64,000 bases of DNA from Zygaena filipendulae (lineage: Eukaryota > Arthropoda > Insecta > Lepidoptera > Zygaenidae): positions 7,380,501 to 7,444,500 of the forward strand of contig OU015660.1 of assembly GCA_907165275.2 (NCBI GenBank), written 5' to 3'. This document shows positions 46,301-54,417 of the stretch, one piece after another. Each line of letters begins with the position of its first letter. Positions within the stretch are counted from its first letter, which is position 1. Below the pieces are notes generated by a model. The model saw only the letters and a list, made by a program, of their open reading frames with translations, was not told the DNA's origin and searched no databases. Made by a program: the position numbers and the translations under genes.

Positions 46301-49300
46301 AATAAATATAATGATTACCTATGCACTCCACGGGTTGTTACCAAACTATTTTTATGTCTATAACTTAGAGAATATATCGATTTTAATGATGACAATATTA
46401 TTTACTAGCTATTCCCCGCGGTTTCACCCGCGGTAATTTCAGAGTTTCCACGGGAATCCCGGGATAATAAGTAGCCTATGTCCTTCTCTGTACCCCTGAC
46501 AACGTGTACGCAAAATTTCGTAGTGATCGGTTGAGCCGTTCGCTTTCACTGTAACAAACAAACAAACTCACATTCGCATGTATTAGGATTTAATGCACTT
46601 CAATAATACGTTTACTTACACAATTTTTTTATCTAATTGTGTTCAAGTATCAAAGCCACTTTTACATGTAACAACAGTGTTTCCAACTGAAGGACTTTGA
46701 AAAATTCCCACGCTTTTGAAGTGACACGATTACAGATTGGTGTCATAGTACCTATATGTAAAGTATGTTAAGGCCTTTACAGGAGTGAAACTGTGCGTCA
46801 ACCGCTAATTGCTATAAAAATCTTTAAGGGTCGTAATGAGTTTTCCCTTTAAAAATGTAATAAAATAATTTCAATTTCATCTCGACTGTGTCACTTTATG
46901 ACAAAAGTCTGGACATTATTTAAAAAGTGTTTTTTTTTTACTGGTTAGCAAACGATTTATATTATTACTGGCAACTGGTTTTAAACGCCTTTAAAAATAC
47001 AAAGCTCCGTTTTAGCAATGGCTTTAAAGAGAACGAGCATAAAACAAAAGGCTTCTTTACCTGGATTGCATACAAGCGTGAAATTTCATTTCATATCTAG
47101 GCGGGATTAATGTCATAAATAGCTTGTATTTTACCGGTGGTGCGGCGCACAAAGTTTTAAATCGTTTGTGCTATTGTTCTTCTGTGAGAGTGACTACGCT
47201 ATGATTTACGTAAAACTGTAGGTAGGTGCAAGCTGGTATGACAGACTGTTAACACAGCGCAACAAACAGTCTTGCTAGTGCATTTTTATCACACATAACA
47301 TAATATTATTAAGAAGTAAACCTTTTAGTTCAAAGTTATCTTAGGGAGTAAATATTTTATTTTTGGAGCACTAGGTGCATCTGATGTTTGTCTGCATGCA
47401 TCAATTTGGTAGGTATAATATTTATTTTAAACTATCTGACCCTATTAATTTTGTACCTATTTAATTTTAATCCATTAATTAATATTGGTAACGAGAATAA
47501 CTATACAAATTACAACGTGACCTGATAAGCCTAATAATTCAGCTATTTCATTAGTATTAGTTTTTTTAGGTAGATAAAAATAAGCACATAATAATATGTA
47601 CTAGACATAATATTATGATATATTACAGTAGATGTATTACAAGTATTAAAGTAATATTTTGCTTCTTATACAATAACATGGAAGTAGCAAGACAGTAATA
47701 TAAACTGGTACCAAAGTAACATTCAGGCGGCGACACGTTATATTCTCGGGTGGTATGTACGGCGTCTCGCCACACAGCTCTTCCGCGTATTTTTCACGTG
47801 ACATAGCGCTTTGTTGTGGTTGTAAAATAAATTAGTAACAATTTCATTGTACGCGAGAATTATTTTCAGGGAAACTTTAAGCTATATTTGCAGTAAAATT
47901 AGAACACAAACTTGAGATTGTTTTAAAAGTAACTCGCATAAGTATGGCTATGTAGGTATAGAAGCGAATTACAAAATATACCATAATTATTGTAATACCG
48001 TTTACATAATAAGAATAAGTGACCACGGCGTGATGCAACTCAGCCGAAACGTCAGGCAAAAAAGGTAATAAAAAACATCGCGTTCAAGTCCCGCGTAATT
48101 TACATAATATAATGTGCTCAAAACGCGAAAATCTAAAAACTTTAAGAATAAGTAAGTTAGCTTTAAGAAAATAAGAAAAATGACTATTTAGTTCTTTCAG
48201 TAAGGACTAAGAGCTAAATAGCATTTTTTATAATATCTAGTGATAGATCGTGCTGTATGTGAGGGGATGCACAATAATTGGCCCTCCGCATTTGGAGACC
48301 CAACTCTAGAAATTCTAGAATGGCTTCCAGAGGACTAGCAACAGGAAAGTGAAGTACTCTAGTATAAAAACCTCAATTTATCTATGTAATCGGGTTAGCT
48401 CTCTCATGCAGTCATATTGTTGTGTATTATACCTAACATCATAGAATTATTAGATACTAGCTGTGCCCCGCGGTTTCACCCGCGGTAATTTCGGAGTTCC
48501 CGCGGGAATTCTGGGATAAAAAGTACCCTATGTCCTTCTCTGTACCCCTGCCAAATTTCATTCAAATCCGTTCAGCCGTTTTTGCGTGATTGAGTAACAA
48601 ACATCCATACATTCAAACATCCTAACATCCGCACTTTCACATTTATAATATTAGTAGGACTAGCTGTGCCCCGAGATTTCACCCACGGTAATTTCGATGT
48701 TCCCGCGGGAATTCCGGGATAAAAAGTATCCTATGTCCTTTTCTGTTCCCCTGACAACGTGCATGCCAAATTTCATCCAAATCCGTTCAGCCGTTTTTGC
48801 GTGATTGAGTAACAAACATCCAAACATCCAAATATCCAAACATCCAAACATCCATACTTTCACATTTATAATATTAGTAGGATAATAGGATATAACGGTA
48901 TTCAGCGAACAAAGAGTTATATAACTGAAATTGTGATTGTTAAACTAGGCAAACTGCTACTATATCTTTTGGCGCGAACGTAATTCTGCGCTGTTTCATG
49001 CACACATCGATTGTTTTTGTATTTCAATTTCGGAAGGAATTTTTATTGAAACTGTCGCTCTAAGTAAACTGAAACTTCTAAATTAAATAAGTTGTTTAGG
49101 ATTATTTTCTCAAATCTGTGGACAAAAAGCAACTTTTTAGTAGTAGGTATCAGCGCTGATTGTAGAGGCACAGATAATATAACACTATACTGTAGAGATT
49201 TTAGTTTAATAAAAGGACAAGCCAAAAGACTGTTAGTAACATAAATGAGGAGAATAAGTTCCAATTAGGATAACAAAGGTTTTTTATTAAAACCCTGAGA

Positions 49301-52300
49301 GTGGAGTTTTATTCTACACGAAAAAAACCTGATAAACAAAAACGATGATGACGATGATGTCTTTTCCTCAAATATTTATGTTTACTAGACGACTATTTGG
49401 ATACTTACCTATTGCTGAGTAGAATTTACCCTAAAAACTACATGCGAGTATAAATTTTATTTTCCGAGTGTTATTGAAATAAAATACATAAATATAGAAT
49501 ATAATTATCCATTTAACTCCATAACTAAAACTTAAATTAACACACGTTACTTGTGGTACGTGAGCACAGAACTCTTAGCGGGGACGTGCTCGGAATGGTT
49601 CTTAAACTACTAACCCATGAATGCAGTCTTTGCCTGTACAGTCTGTAAAGCAGTTGAATATGTGAAGGTTAAAATAAGTGAGAATGATGTGGAAATAAAA
49701 AGCAAATACCTAATGGTAGGTGGAACTGCTAAATCTGATTTTAAAGAAAGTCGCGGCATTGGTTGATAAGCAACTATTAGATAATATAAAAAATCTTGTG
49801 TCACAGTGTTTTTTATCGAATTCCTCCGAAACACATTGACCGATTTTTATGAAACTTTATGTGTACATTTGATAGGTCTGAGAAATAGGTCGTAGGCTAT
49901 TTTTTATACCCCTACGTGATAAGGGTGACCCAGAATTTTTTTTTGACAGAATTTTACTTTGGAGTTTCTATGGGAATACAGAAACTCACGTGGGTGAAAC
50001 CACGGAGCACAGCTAGTAATATTATATTCGAGCGTCGTAGACGACAAGAGTTTTTAGCGGAAATCGAAAATGACGATTCCGTCACATATTTTTGTCCGAT
50101 AAAAAAATAAAGCGGATTCTGTTTCATGGTGCTGATTAGGAGAATAATTTTCACAGTTGCGGTTTTTTACGTGCGCAAAAAGGTATATAATATGACCTTT
50201 CTAGCGGATTTCTTCGATGTTCTCAAGAACTCCGAGAAAGATCTTGCAAATTACAGCACCGTTGTTCGCAATTTCAAACCGTACAACGATGTTATTCGAT
50301 ATTTATTGATTTATTGATCTTCAACATAGTGTACACCACTACAAGAACATGGAACGTAATATCATAAACGCGCTAAGTGACATCACAGTTATAGACGAAG
50401 ACAACATGCAAATAAGACAGAGTAAAGTAAGAAATGGTATTGAAAATAGTATGAGAAGGCAATGACATTTATTTTATTTGAAATTGGTTAAATGTATGCG
50501 AAAGTAGAGTGAACAATAGAAAATTGTAAACGACAAAAATATAGTGATCCTTTATAAATTTATACCTACTTCTAATACGTATAAAGTTGTTGTTGCCAAT
50601 CGTACTGGCTTTGTAGATTTTTGAATTATTTTATTTTTATACGACAGAGAGTAACAACGTGTTAAGTAACGTTTGGAACTAGCCCCCGGTGTCAGGTGAA
50701 AGCCGTACCGAACACGCGCGACTTCATTATTTCAGGCACCTTTCAACATCCATTTTGAACCCTGGGCAGGAAACTGGTTTTCTAGAGAACCAGGTTTTAA
50801 TTTGGAGTTTAATCTAACATGGTCGTTGGTGTTTCGTCATAACTTTTGAAGTAGGAGAGATTTTTATTACAATAACATTCTTATCGGCAAATTATACTAT
50901 TAATAGACGCCATCATTAAAGAAGAAGAATAATTAGATCACTGTCAAACTATATTATTTTCTTACCTATTAAATTTTGATATTTATTTTCAAATACCTAG
51001 CCACATTAATTTCACAATCATTGATCGTAAAGCTTTCCTCGGCTACAGTTGTATTTAACAGAATTCATATGGGCAACTCTCGTCTTTGCACAGGTAGCTT
51101 GGGAAATCGTTACTATTATTAATGCATATGTGAGTTGTTTATTTGTATGTTTGTTACGCTTTCACGCCTTAACTGCTCAAACGTTTTCAAGAATACAGAG
51201 TAGGAGATAGGATATTTTTTATTCAAGAACTCCGACATTGACGCGGGTAAAACCTCGGGGAACCGATAGTTAAATTAATAAGATTGTAAACATTCGTGGC
51301 TCAACATGCTGTTTTAAATTATATCTAGTAGTTTCCTTACCCTATAGTTGGAGAGATGGTTGACTACACAAGTGAAGTGAACGTCACGACCCAGGGTCAC
51401 TGTGTGATTTTCCAGCGGCTGCAGGAACTCGGGCTCCACTTCAACTTGCATTGGCATTTCACCTAAATAACAAAAAGGAAGAAGTTAAACTGATAACACT
51501 GGTTTGTATGAAAGTCAGCCTTACAAAGATATATTATAGCAAGTGGAGATCTATAAAATCTGGTTACACCTCTAGATGACAAGTCGTGGCAGTATTATAT
51601 CCTTGTTTATTGTATGTGACAGTACATATACGTCAAGCTTTTATAAATATAAAATATAATTGGTACCTATACCTACTTACGTATTAGAGGAGTGAAATGC
51701 TCTATCCGCTAGGCGAATTTTGTATTACAGTTAACCGCTCGCCCATCCGTCAACCAAACCTTATTTTAGCAGTTTTACCAACACGTGATTGTTTCTAATA
51801 CTGTTTACGTGCTAATTTACCTATATATTCCATTCTTTTAAGTTTAATTCGAAAATCTATTTTCAAAGGTAGGTACTTATTATACACAAAATAGGATTCA
51901 GGGCCCTGACCCTTTGGAGCCTTTAATAGGTAGAAATTTCAAGCTAAACACTATTAACTATATCTTTATGCATTAATAAAGGGTTCACTTCTGCTACATA
52001 CCTACTTGTGTTAGGTAAGTCAAAAGCATTCTTTTTTACATAATATACTGAGTTTATAGAAGATAATTAACTTCCAATAAAAATGTCATTTATAAATTGC
52101 GGCTAAGCGCTGCATGAAAATGAGTGTAAATTAGATGATAAATTTTCTACTGATGCATAATACAGAGATTGAAAACGGCGGCACTGACTGGTACAGAATG
52201 TCGTGTTTTGCAACCTAGACTCGAGCCAATTAATTATAAGGAATTTATCCAACCGCAAAATCCACTTAATTTTGTTTTACTTAATACTTACCCACAACTT

Positions 52301-54398
52301 TTTCATGTCTAATAAATTTTTCTCAAACAAAATTCAAGCCTTAAACTGTCGATGAGGGATAATTGGAAGAATGTTTTGTAAGAAGTTTTTGAGCAATAGA
52401 TCCCTTAGCCCCGTCATGTTCCAAAATTTTTTAATACTAACCAGAGTCTTAAATATTTTACGTGTACAGTAAACAAAAATAGAGGAACAGTAAGTGCCAA
52501 CTAGCATAAAATATATGATATTTAAAAAGAAATTAATAAATTCATCCAGGCATTTTAGAGCAATTAATTTTAAGGTTATCAAAGAAACGTCTATTTTGGC
52601 GTTCCATGGCCGCTTACACTTGTAAAATAACTTATTCCTAAATTCGATCATAAATAATGTGATAATGTAATCTTTTCATAATAGGAAAAAAGTGACATAA
52701 ATGACAAAGAACTCTCTACATCTGATCCTGAATGCATATTTATACCTTCTTCTTAACAATGTTCATATTATACGAGTTATGTTCTGAAAGCATACTTATC
52801 TATTTTGCCAACTATACCTTCCAAGTTATCAAAACTTCGCTCTAAGACCCCGCATACGAAATTAGTAGTAGGTACAAATAAAACTCTTACAAGAGGTACT
52901 TTCGTATGAAAGTAGTTTGACAGTAAACTTGCTATCCAAAACGCCTTTAGCGTTATGTAAACATTCCCACATGTTTCATGGTCTCTACTTATTTTTTCCT
53001 TGAACCTAATTGTGATCCTCAAAAATGTGTAGATAGCGAAACACATACGCTGGCACCACTAATTCATGTTTCCTCATGGTTTTCCCCACGTTTTCTGAAT
53101 TCCCTCAGGAACTCTCTGTATAAGAAAAAAAAAATTGGTATCTACCATTCCTCCTGTTTTAAAATCTAAATTGCCCATAGATATTATGCTTTAGATATAT
53201 TATCAAATGGTTATTTCTGGCGGTCCCATCAGCGTCAGTTTGAGGACTCCCTGGGAAACTCTACGAGTATGTTTCGAGATAAAAACTATCCTGTTTGAAT
53301 TTTTAGAATCGGTTCAGTACATCATTTTCCTCTATTCAATATTAATTCATATTAACACAGGAATGTGGTAGCAAAAACATATCTAATAATAATAATAATC
53401 CTACTAATATTATAAATGTGAAATTGTGGATGTTTGGATGTTTGTTACTCAATCACGCAAAAACGGCTGAACGGATTTGGATGAAATTTGGCATGTACAG
53501 AGAAGGACATAGGGTACTTTTTATCGCGGAATTCCCGCAGGAACTCCGAAATTACCGCGGGTGAAACCGCGGGGCACAGCTAGTACTGCCATAATAGCAA
53601 TTATTTATTTTTTGTTGTGATATTTTTTGTTTCGCTACAATCCAAGTACAGTCATTCCGACAGCGCCGTAAACGCTTTTAGAAATGAACACACTAAATTA
53701 AGTTGCTGCGGGGTTTAAGGTGTACTTATTCAAGCTCTCAATAGATCCTGATTATTAACCCAATAAAATATAAATAAAGCAAAAATACTGATAAATCACA
53801 GAGACACCGTAAATTAAAAATGTGAGTTTACGAAGGTAAATTACATTACATATTTTTACTTTACATATTTGACGTTATCGTTTACGTCTGGCGCGTAAGC
53901 GGCAACACAAAGTTAAGTGACTCTTAGCTTAATGTAATTATCCTTAAAACTAGGTAGTTTTAAGGATAATTACGTTAAAAAAATTATATTATTTAATATT
54001 TATTGCTTCTTTCTTTCGTGCATGCTGTGGTTACCTATACCTAATTGAGGCAGCGCTATAATTTTTCTATTATAATATCCAATATGATATCACTACCAAT
54101 GTTACGGTGTATGCTTTGTTGGTCGTTCTTTTGAATAAATAAATAAATAAATATTATATTATATATTTCCATACATATTTGAGATGAAAATCGAATACTA
54201 AATCTCCTCTTTCAATCATCCCTCATTCAACCTTACACCCTGTATATTAAATAAATAAATAAATATTAAAAAAATCTTTGTGTAGGTAAACATGATAGAG
54301 ATACTTAATTAGGCAAATGAATAATTCCACGTACCTGTTACAAATACAGTCAAAAAAGTTGCCAGCCACCAGGCTGCCTTTGTAGGTGGAGAAAACAT
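19116..54398 (-). CDS. DIP/lachesin-like three-Ig cell-surface protein, 8 coding exons, 395 aa
   Basis: The coding sequence is join(54398-54335, 51462-51341, 46271-46086, 45084-44895, 21992-21861, 21092-20973, 19975-19796, 19309-19116) on the minus strand, 1188 nt including TAA. All introns are GT-AG and the frame is continuous. The protein has a signal peptide (about residues 1-22) and three Ig domains with paired cysteines C53/C114, C156/C212 and C255/C315. Each has a core tryptophan (W65, W168, W267). The Ig signatures DSGTYMCQVNTDP, AYLCIASNG and YGTYVCASVN are typical of insect DIP/lachesin proteins. N-glycosylation sequons lie at N40, N107 and N300. DIPs bind Dpr proteins and act in synaptic partner choice; they are usually membrane-tethered, often by GPI. 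The C-terminus here is only weakly hydrophobic, so anchoring is inferred. Which DIP paralogue it is cannot be settled by eye; lachesin proper is the main alternative. Confidence 0.93.
19438..19640 (+). mobile_element. SINE-like element in intron 7 of the Ig gene
   Basis: CCCGCGTGGTTTCACCCGCG ... CTATGTTACTTATGGATAAT ... CGGTCCAGTAGTTTTTGAGT ... TTTATAATATTGGTATAGA. It is the same subfamily as 6834-7045. It lies between coding exons 7 and 8, antisense to the gene. Confidence 0.8.
19796..19975 (-). CDS. Coding exon 7: second half of Ig domain 3
   Basis: The acceptor is ATTTGTTGCAG and the donor is GTAAGTAG. It is 180 nt, with phase-1 introns on both sides. It codes ALVSDKLLENPKFRITEK, the sequon NLT (N300) and SDYGTYVCASVNALG (C315). 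The longer reading frame to the right of 19975 is intron read-through. Confidence 0.94.
20132..20178. repeat. Short tandem duplication in intron 6
   Basis: GAAGATAACAAGGTCTTC occurs twice, separated by ACGTT, near coding exon 7. The unit is 23 bp. Confidence 0.8.
20973..21092 (-). CDS. Coding exon 6: first half of Ig domain 3
   Basis: The acceptor is GTGTCTACAG and the donor is GTAAATG. It is 120 nt, with phase-1 introns on both sides. It codes IPQVKVSNQLVGAPPGSDVE, then the Ig3 cysteine in LQCYIEASPK (C255) and NSWYRED (W267). PNQLVGAP-like and EASPK motifs are a hallmark of DIP Ig3. It is too short to stand out as an ORF and was found by splice and homology logic. Confidence 0.93.
21203..21742. 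mobile_element. Degenerate SINE-like copies in intron 5
   Basis: A forward copy (21203-21475: AGCTGTGCCCGTGGTGTACC, GGGATTCCCGAAGGG, GTTCAGCCGTCATTGC) is followed by a reversed one (21655-21742: GGTTCCCGAGGGAATC, GTGTAACCACAGG). They occupy most of the 768-bp intron between coding exons 5 and 6. Confidence 0.6.
21861..21992 (-). CDS. Coding exon 5: second half of Ig domain 2
   Basis: The acceptor is ATTGTTGCAG and the donor is GTGAGT. It is 132 nt, with phase-1 introns on both sides. It codes LELSHVQRSDMGAYLCIASN (C212) followed by GIPPTVSRRYHVQVH. The join to exon 4 restores V188 and keeps the Ig2 fold continuous across the giant intron. Confidence 0.94.
22833..22894. repeat. Inverted repeat hairpin, 25-bp arms, 12-nt loop
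   Basis: The left arm at 22833-22857 starts AACGCTTGTCACAATTG. The right arm at 22870-22894 is its complement with one mismatch that would be a G-U pair. Pairing continues for several bases outside (TTACCAA/TTATGGTTA). It lies in giant intron 4. Confidence 0.85.
24818..25006 (-). mobile_element. SINE-like element, second subfamily
   Basis: AAATCTTTCCTCTTTTTGTT ... GGCCGATTTCAGAAATTCTT ... GCTACATTATCCCTGAG ... GGGTGAAACCGCGGAGAATA. It lies in giant intron 4. Confidence 0.75.
26038..26457 (-). repeat. 3' LTR (420 bp)
   Basis: The boundaries are TGTTACGTGC and CGACCGCGACA on the plus strand. On the minus strand it carries TATATAAA (26265-26272) and AATAAA (26056-26061), fitting U3 promoter and R/U5 polyadenylation functions. 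U3 also has three near-copies of CATTGCGYG (about 26390-26430) and two heat-shock-element-like motifs. Confidence 0.95.
26458..26470 (-). other. Polypurine tract
   Basis: On the minus strand AAGAAAGGGGCAG directly abuts the 3' LTR, as expected for the plus-strand primer. It overlaps the stop of the integrase frame. Confidence 0.75.
26469..27497 (-). pseudogene. Ty3/gypsy integrase, N-terminally truncated
   Basis: The 342-codon open frame has no ATG. It starts at KRTLTKVRERFYW, inside the zinc-binding domain. The HH half is lost and the CC half (CRKCTTC) is kept. The catalytic core is complete by motif: D in AVDVAGPF, D in IHSDQGRNF, E in SDGMVERFNQTL (D,D-35-E). The C-terminus has RWEGPYKVV (GPY/F module) and HIDRLARY. 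In the full-length element this would be the end of Pol. Here it lies in the +1 frame relative to gag at the deletion joint, so it is probably not translated. Confidence 0.93.
27379..27963 (-). pseudogene. Gag N-terminal fragment with Thr/Pro-rich repeats
   Basis: The open frame begins right after the primer-binding site; the first ATG is at 27957 (MPLTPREDIAEE). Residues of about 20-125 are imperfect Pro/Thr/Ala repeats (APPT, ATPT), giving the GTGGGCGKGG-rich plus strand at 27600-27860. Genuine gag ends near 27490. Beyond that the frame runs out of register through integrase DNA to 27379. The capsid region and nucleocapsid are deleted. Confidence 0.75.
27968..27981 (-). other. Primer-binding site
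   Basis: TGGTGTCGGAAGTG begins three bases inside the 5' LTR. Starting with TGG, it would pair with the CCA end of a tRNA. The sequence most resembles leucine-tRNA primer sites as I remember them, but the tRNA assignment is not checked. Confidence 0.7.
27985..28404 (-). repeat. 5' LTR (420 bp)
   Basis: It appears base-for-base the same as the LTR at 26038-26457. The TATA-like box is at 28212-28219 and the AATAAA at 28003-28008, both read on the minus strand. As the 5' LTR it would drive the element's RNA towards lower coordinates, the same direction as host transcription. Confidence 0.95.
28840..29032. other. Noncoding module in giant intron, partner of 13086-13345
   Basis: TATGACATTATTAAACT (28871-28887), GCTAAAAAATACGTGATCGC, GACCGGTAC and GAATAAATTATGTTAATGAA occur in the same order and orientation as at 13.1 kb. 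Spacing between blocks differs. Confidence 0.55.
29165..29275 (-). mobile_element. SINE-like tail fragment
   Basis: AATGCGAATGTGAG, (TTTG)n, CCTTTCACGCCTTAACTACC and CCGATCATCATGAAATGTTG match the tail and middle of the main family. The head is missing. Confidence 0.6.
30188..30300 (+). mobile_element. tRNA-derived SINE copy (plus orientation)
   Basis: GACCAAATCGGCGCAGTGGT (A-box), CTCTCCGCTAGTCAAGAGGT, then GGTTCGATTTC (degenerate B-box) and GGTGGGGGTGGAGTTTG. It is the only copy read on the plus strand; it lies in giant intron 4. Confidence 0.75.
31797..32358 (+). mobile_element. Two SINE-like elements in series
   Basis: 31797-32105 is a divergent form (GACTAGCTGGGTTCGCCTCT, TTAGGAATTTCATGAAACCC, CAGTAAAATTTCAGCTTCAT). 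32157-32358 is a standard full copy (CAGCTGTACCGCGTGGTTTC to TATAATATTAGTAGGATT). Confidence 0.7.
34290..34490 (+). mobile_element. Degenerate SINE-like element
   Basis: CCCCCACGGTTTTACCTGCG, GAAACTTTCGGGATAAAAAG and TTACAAACAAATAAACAG follow the family order at lower similarity. Confidence 0.5.
36188..36262 (+). mobile_element. Solo terminal repeat of the 12.5-kb foldback MITE family
   Basis: GACCGCACTCATGAGTCGTT, then TTAATGATTACT, TTTTAAGTA and AAATTGCCGCAA, correspond in order to the left arm of the element at 12474-12706. The second arm is missing, so this is a decayed or half element. Confidence 0.65.
36758..36886. repeat. 2.5 tandem copies of a ~50-bp dyad unit
   Basis: TTCCAA...TTAGACT...ATCTAACTGTTTGGA recurs with a spacing of about 50 bp (units starting near 36758, 36810 and 36860). 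Each unit is an imperfect palindrome (CCAA...TTAGA / TCTAA...TTGG). Confidence 0.65.
36974..37479. mobile_element. Long-palindrome MITE, 506 bp, TA target site
   Basis: The ends CACACCGGCAGAATTAGCGG and its exact complement CCGCTAATTCTGCCGGTGTG are flanked by TA. The inverted similarity continues inward (AACATAAAAAGGCAG, ACATCTTTTAACA, TTGCAAATAATAG) so that almost the whole element is two arms of about 240 nt. No coding sequence. The Tc1/mariner-type TA duplication is the only clue to its source. Confidence 0.88.
39087..39772 (-). mobile_element. pogo/Tigger-like DNA transposon, internally deleted
   Basis: The terminal inverted repeats are CAGTGAAACCTGGTTAAGTG at the left and its near-complement ending ACCAAGTTTCACTG at the right, flanked by TA duplications (39085-39086, 39773-39774). 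Subterminal copies of TCACTTAnAGAGGT and CCCACTTA-type motifs occur at both ends. Inside is a short transposase remnant. At 686 bp it is much shorter than a full pogo-like element (about 2-3 kb from family knowledge). Confidence 0.9.
39202..39480 (-). CDS. HTH-only remnant of pogo-like transposase (92 aa)
   Basis: This is an intact ATG-to-stop frame. Residues 1-50 (MSKRKLQSLSLREKLKLI, EVCAEFNVPKSTLCRII) form a Psq/CENP-B N-terminal helix-turn-helix. YPELEQCLLKWVKQLR begins the second CENP-B-type DNA-binding domain and is cut off at NVNPL-stop. The DDE catalytic domain is absent, so it cannot transpose but could still bind the element's termini. Whether it is expressed is unknown. Confidence 0.8.
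   Translation of the reverse strand: MSKRKLQSLSLREKLKLISVYESEKTREEVCAEFNVPKSTLCRIIQSKHKIESQCSEGQGKLKRVRLSEYPELEQCLLKWVKQLRNKNVNPL
41858..42312. mobile_element. SINE-like head fragments
   Basis: A forward head (41858-41925: TACTAGCTATTTGCTGCAGT) and a reversed degenerate copy ending at 42312 (AAAACCGCGGGAAACAGCTA). The sequence between is AT-rich without coding features. Confidence 0.5.
42398..42510. mobile_element. MITE, TACAGTCAGCATCAGAAATA termini, copy 2
   Basis: TACAGTCAACAGCAGAAATA at the left and TTTTTGAAATGCTGACTGTA at the right, with a middle (TCTTAATGCAATAGTAATAA) alignable to the copy at 3058-3172. It is 113 bp and lies in giant intron 4. Confidence 0.75.
43155..43370 (-). mobile_element. 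SINE-like element, reverse orientation
   Basis: ATACTCATATTATAAGGAGG ... GGGTACTTTTATCCCGAAAT ... GGTGAAACCACGGGGGACAG. It is a complete tail-to-head copy. Confidence 0.75.
43880..43998 (-). mobile_element. tRNA-derived SINE copy, best preserved
   Basis: CCACCGGGAATCGAACCCGG is a near-perfect complement of a B-box (GGTTCGATTCCCGGTGG). GTGGTGACCTATTGCGCCAA is the complement of the A-box region. The body GTGTTTATCACACAAAGTTC is shared with the copies at 656 and 12711. Further weak fragments of tRNA-like character are seen near 11525-11600, 37765-37845 and 42765-42810. Confidence 0.78.
44895..45084 (-). CDS. Coding exon 4: Ig1-Ig2 linker and first half of Ig domain 2
   Basis: The acceptor is ATTTGTCAG and the donor is GTAAGTGG. 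It is 190 nt, residues 125-187 plus one base (phase 1). The linker GHLSVVIPPDI follows MKSQ of the previous exon. Ig2 has VRLTCSATG (C156) and VLWRRE (W168). Its 3' intron is the 22.9-kb one. Confidence 0.94.
45605..45934. mobile_element. MITE with AATAGGCTAGTTTCC termini, copy 1 (intron 3)
   Basis: The left end AATAGGCTAGTTTCCTGGGT and right end AGGAAACTAGCCTATT are inverted repeats, continuing with TTTAGTCCGT/ACGGACTAAA and GACACGTATTTT/AAAATACGTGTC. The middle has TGACGTCATGTGAAATTTCG and TATCTCCGTTATTTTTTGG. A diverged, opposite-facing copy lies at about 14830-15145. It lies between coding exons 4 and 3. Confidence 0.82.
46086..46271 (-). CDS. Coding exon 3: second half of Ig domain 1
   Basis: The acceptor is AATTTGTAG and the donor is GTAAG. 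It is 186 nt, residues 63-124, phase 0 on both sides. It holds the core tryptophan in VAWIKSD (W65), the family motif AILAIHTNM, LNPRLSVTYN, the sequon NDS (N107) and the second cysteine in TYMCQVNTDPM (C114). This is the most family-diagnostic exon of the gene. Confidence 0.95.
46406..46592 (+). mobile_element. SINE-like element in intron 2
   Basis: CTAGCTATTCCCCGCGGTTT ... CCTATGTCCTTCTCTGTACC ... GCTTTCACTGTAAC(AAAC)n ... TCGCATGTATTAGGATT. It starts about 135 bp from coding exon 3. The rest of the 5.1-kb intron holds the tandem pair at 48457-48883 and the copies at 49810 and 51120. 46600-48450 and 48890-49800 show no other feature. Confidence 0.8.
48457..48883 (+). repeat. Perfect tandem of two SINE-like elements
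   Basis: Copy one (48457-48658) ends ATTATAATATTAGTAGG-A and the next base already belongs to the head ACTAGCTGTGCCCCGAGATT of copy two (48659-48883). Their tails differ in (ACATCCAA)n length, and copy one lacks the ACAACGTGCATG segment. Confidence 0.88.
49810..50017 (-). mobile_element. SINE-like element, reverse orientation
   Basis: CACATTGACCGATTTTTATG ... GTTTCTATGGGAATACAGAA ... GTGAAACCACGGAGCACAGC. It is a third-subfamily form with the head ACTAGCTGTGCTCCGTGG on the minus strand. Confidence 0.7.
51120..51276 (-). mobile_element. SINE-like element near coding exon 2
   Basis: TATTAATGCATATGTGAGTT ... GTTACGCTTTCACGCCTTAA ... GACGCGGGTAAAACCTCGGG. It lies 65 bp downstream (in gene sense) of the exon 2 donor. 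Confidence 0.65.
51341..51462 (-). CDS. Coding exon 2: first half of Ig domain 1
   Basis: The acceptor is GTTATTTAG and the donor is GTAAGG. It codes residues 22-62 and ends in phase 0. It contains the first Ig1 cysteine in VHFTC (C53), the sequon NHT (N40) and the motif NHLSNYR, which leads into VAWIK of the next exon. This split inside Ig1, just before the core tryptophan, is the usual one in the DIP/lachesin family. Confidence 0.9.
53398..53585 (-). mobile_element. SINE-like element, well preserved, intron 1
   Basis: TCCTACTAATATTATAAATG ... CAAAAACGGCTGAACGGATT ... TTACCGCGGGTGAAACCGCG ... GGGGCACAGCTAGTA. Elsewhere in intron 1 (51463-53390, 53975-54334) only AT-rich sequence, eroded SINE-like traces near 53055-53300 and an (AAAT)n tail at 54130-54160 are seen. 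Confidence 0.85.
53934..53973. repeat. Perfect 18-bp inverted repeat with 4-nt loop
   Basis: GTAATTATCCTTAAAACT, AGGT, AGTTTTAAGGATAATTAC. The short, perfect hairpin is in intron 1, with weak complementarity just outside. It could be a minimal MITE or chance-selected hairpin. Confidence 0.8.
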
Positions 54399-54417
54399 GT
54401 GTTTTTCGATACTACGT
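54335..54417 (-). CDS. Coding exon 1: 5' UTR end, start codon and signal peptide
   Basis: The exon is preceded by the acceptor TTTTCTTACAG and followed by the donor GTACGTGG. It has 19 nt of untranslated leader, then ATG at 54398-54396, and codes 21 residues plus one base (phase 1). The peptide starts MFSPPTK and continues with a hydrophobic run, AAWWLATFLTVFVTG, as in a secretory signal. The acceptor shows that another, noncoding exon lies upstream. Confidence 0.85.

Noticed and set aside
52334..52651. 105-codon minus-strand frame in intron 1
   Set aside because: Composition is AT-driven (Lys/Ile/Phe/Asn) with no domain, repeat or splice evidence.
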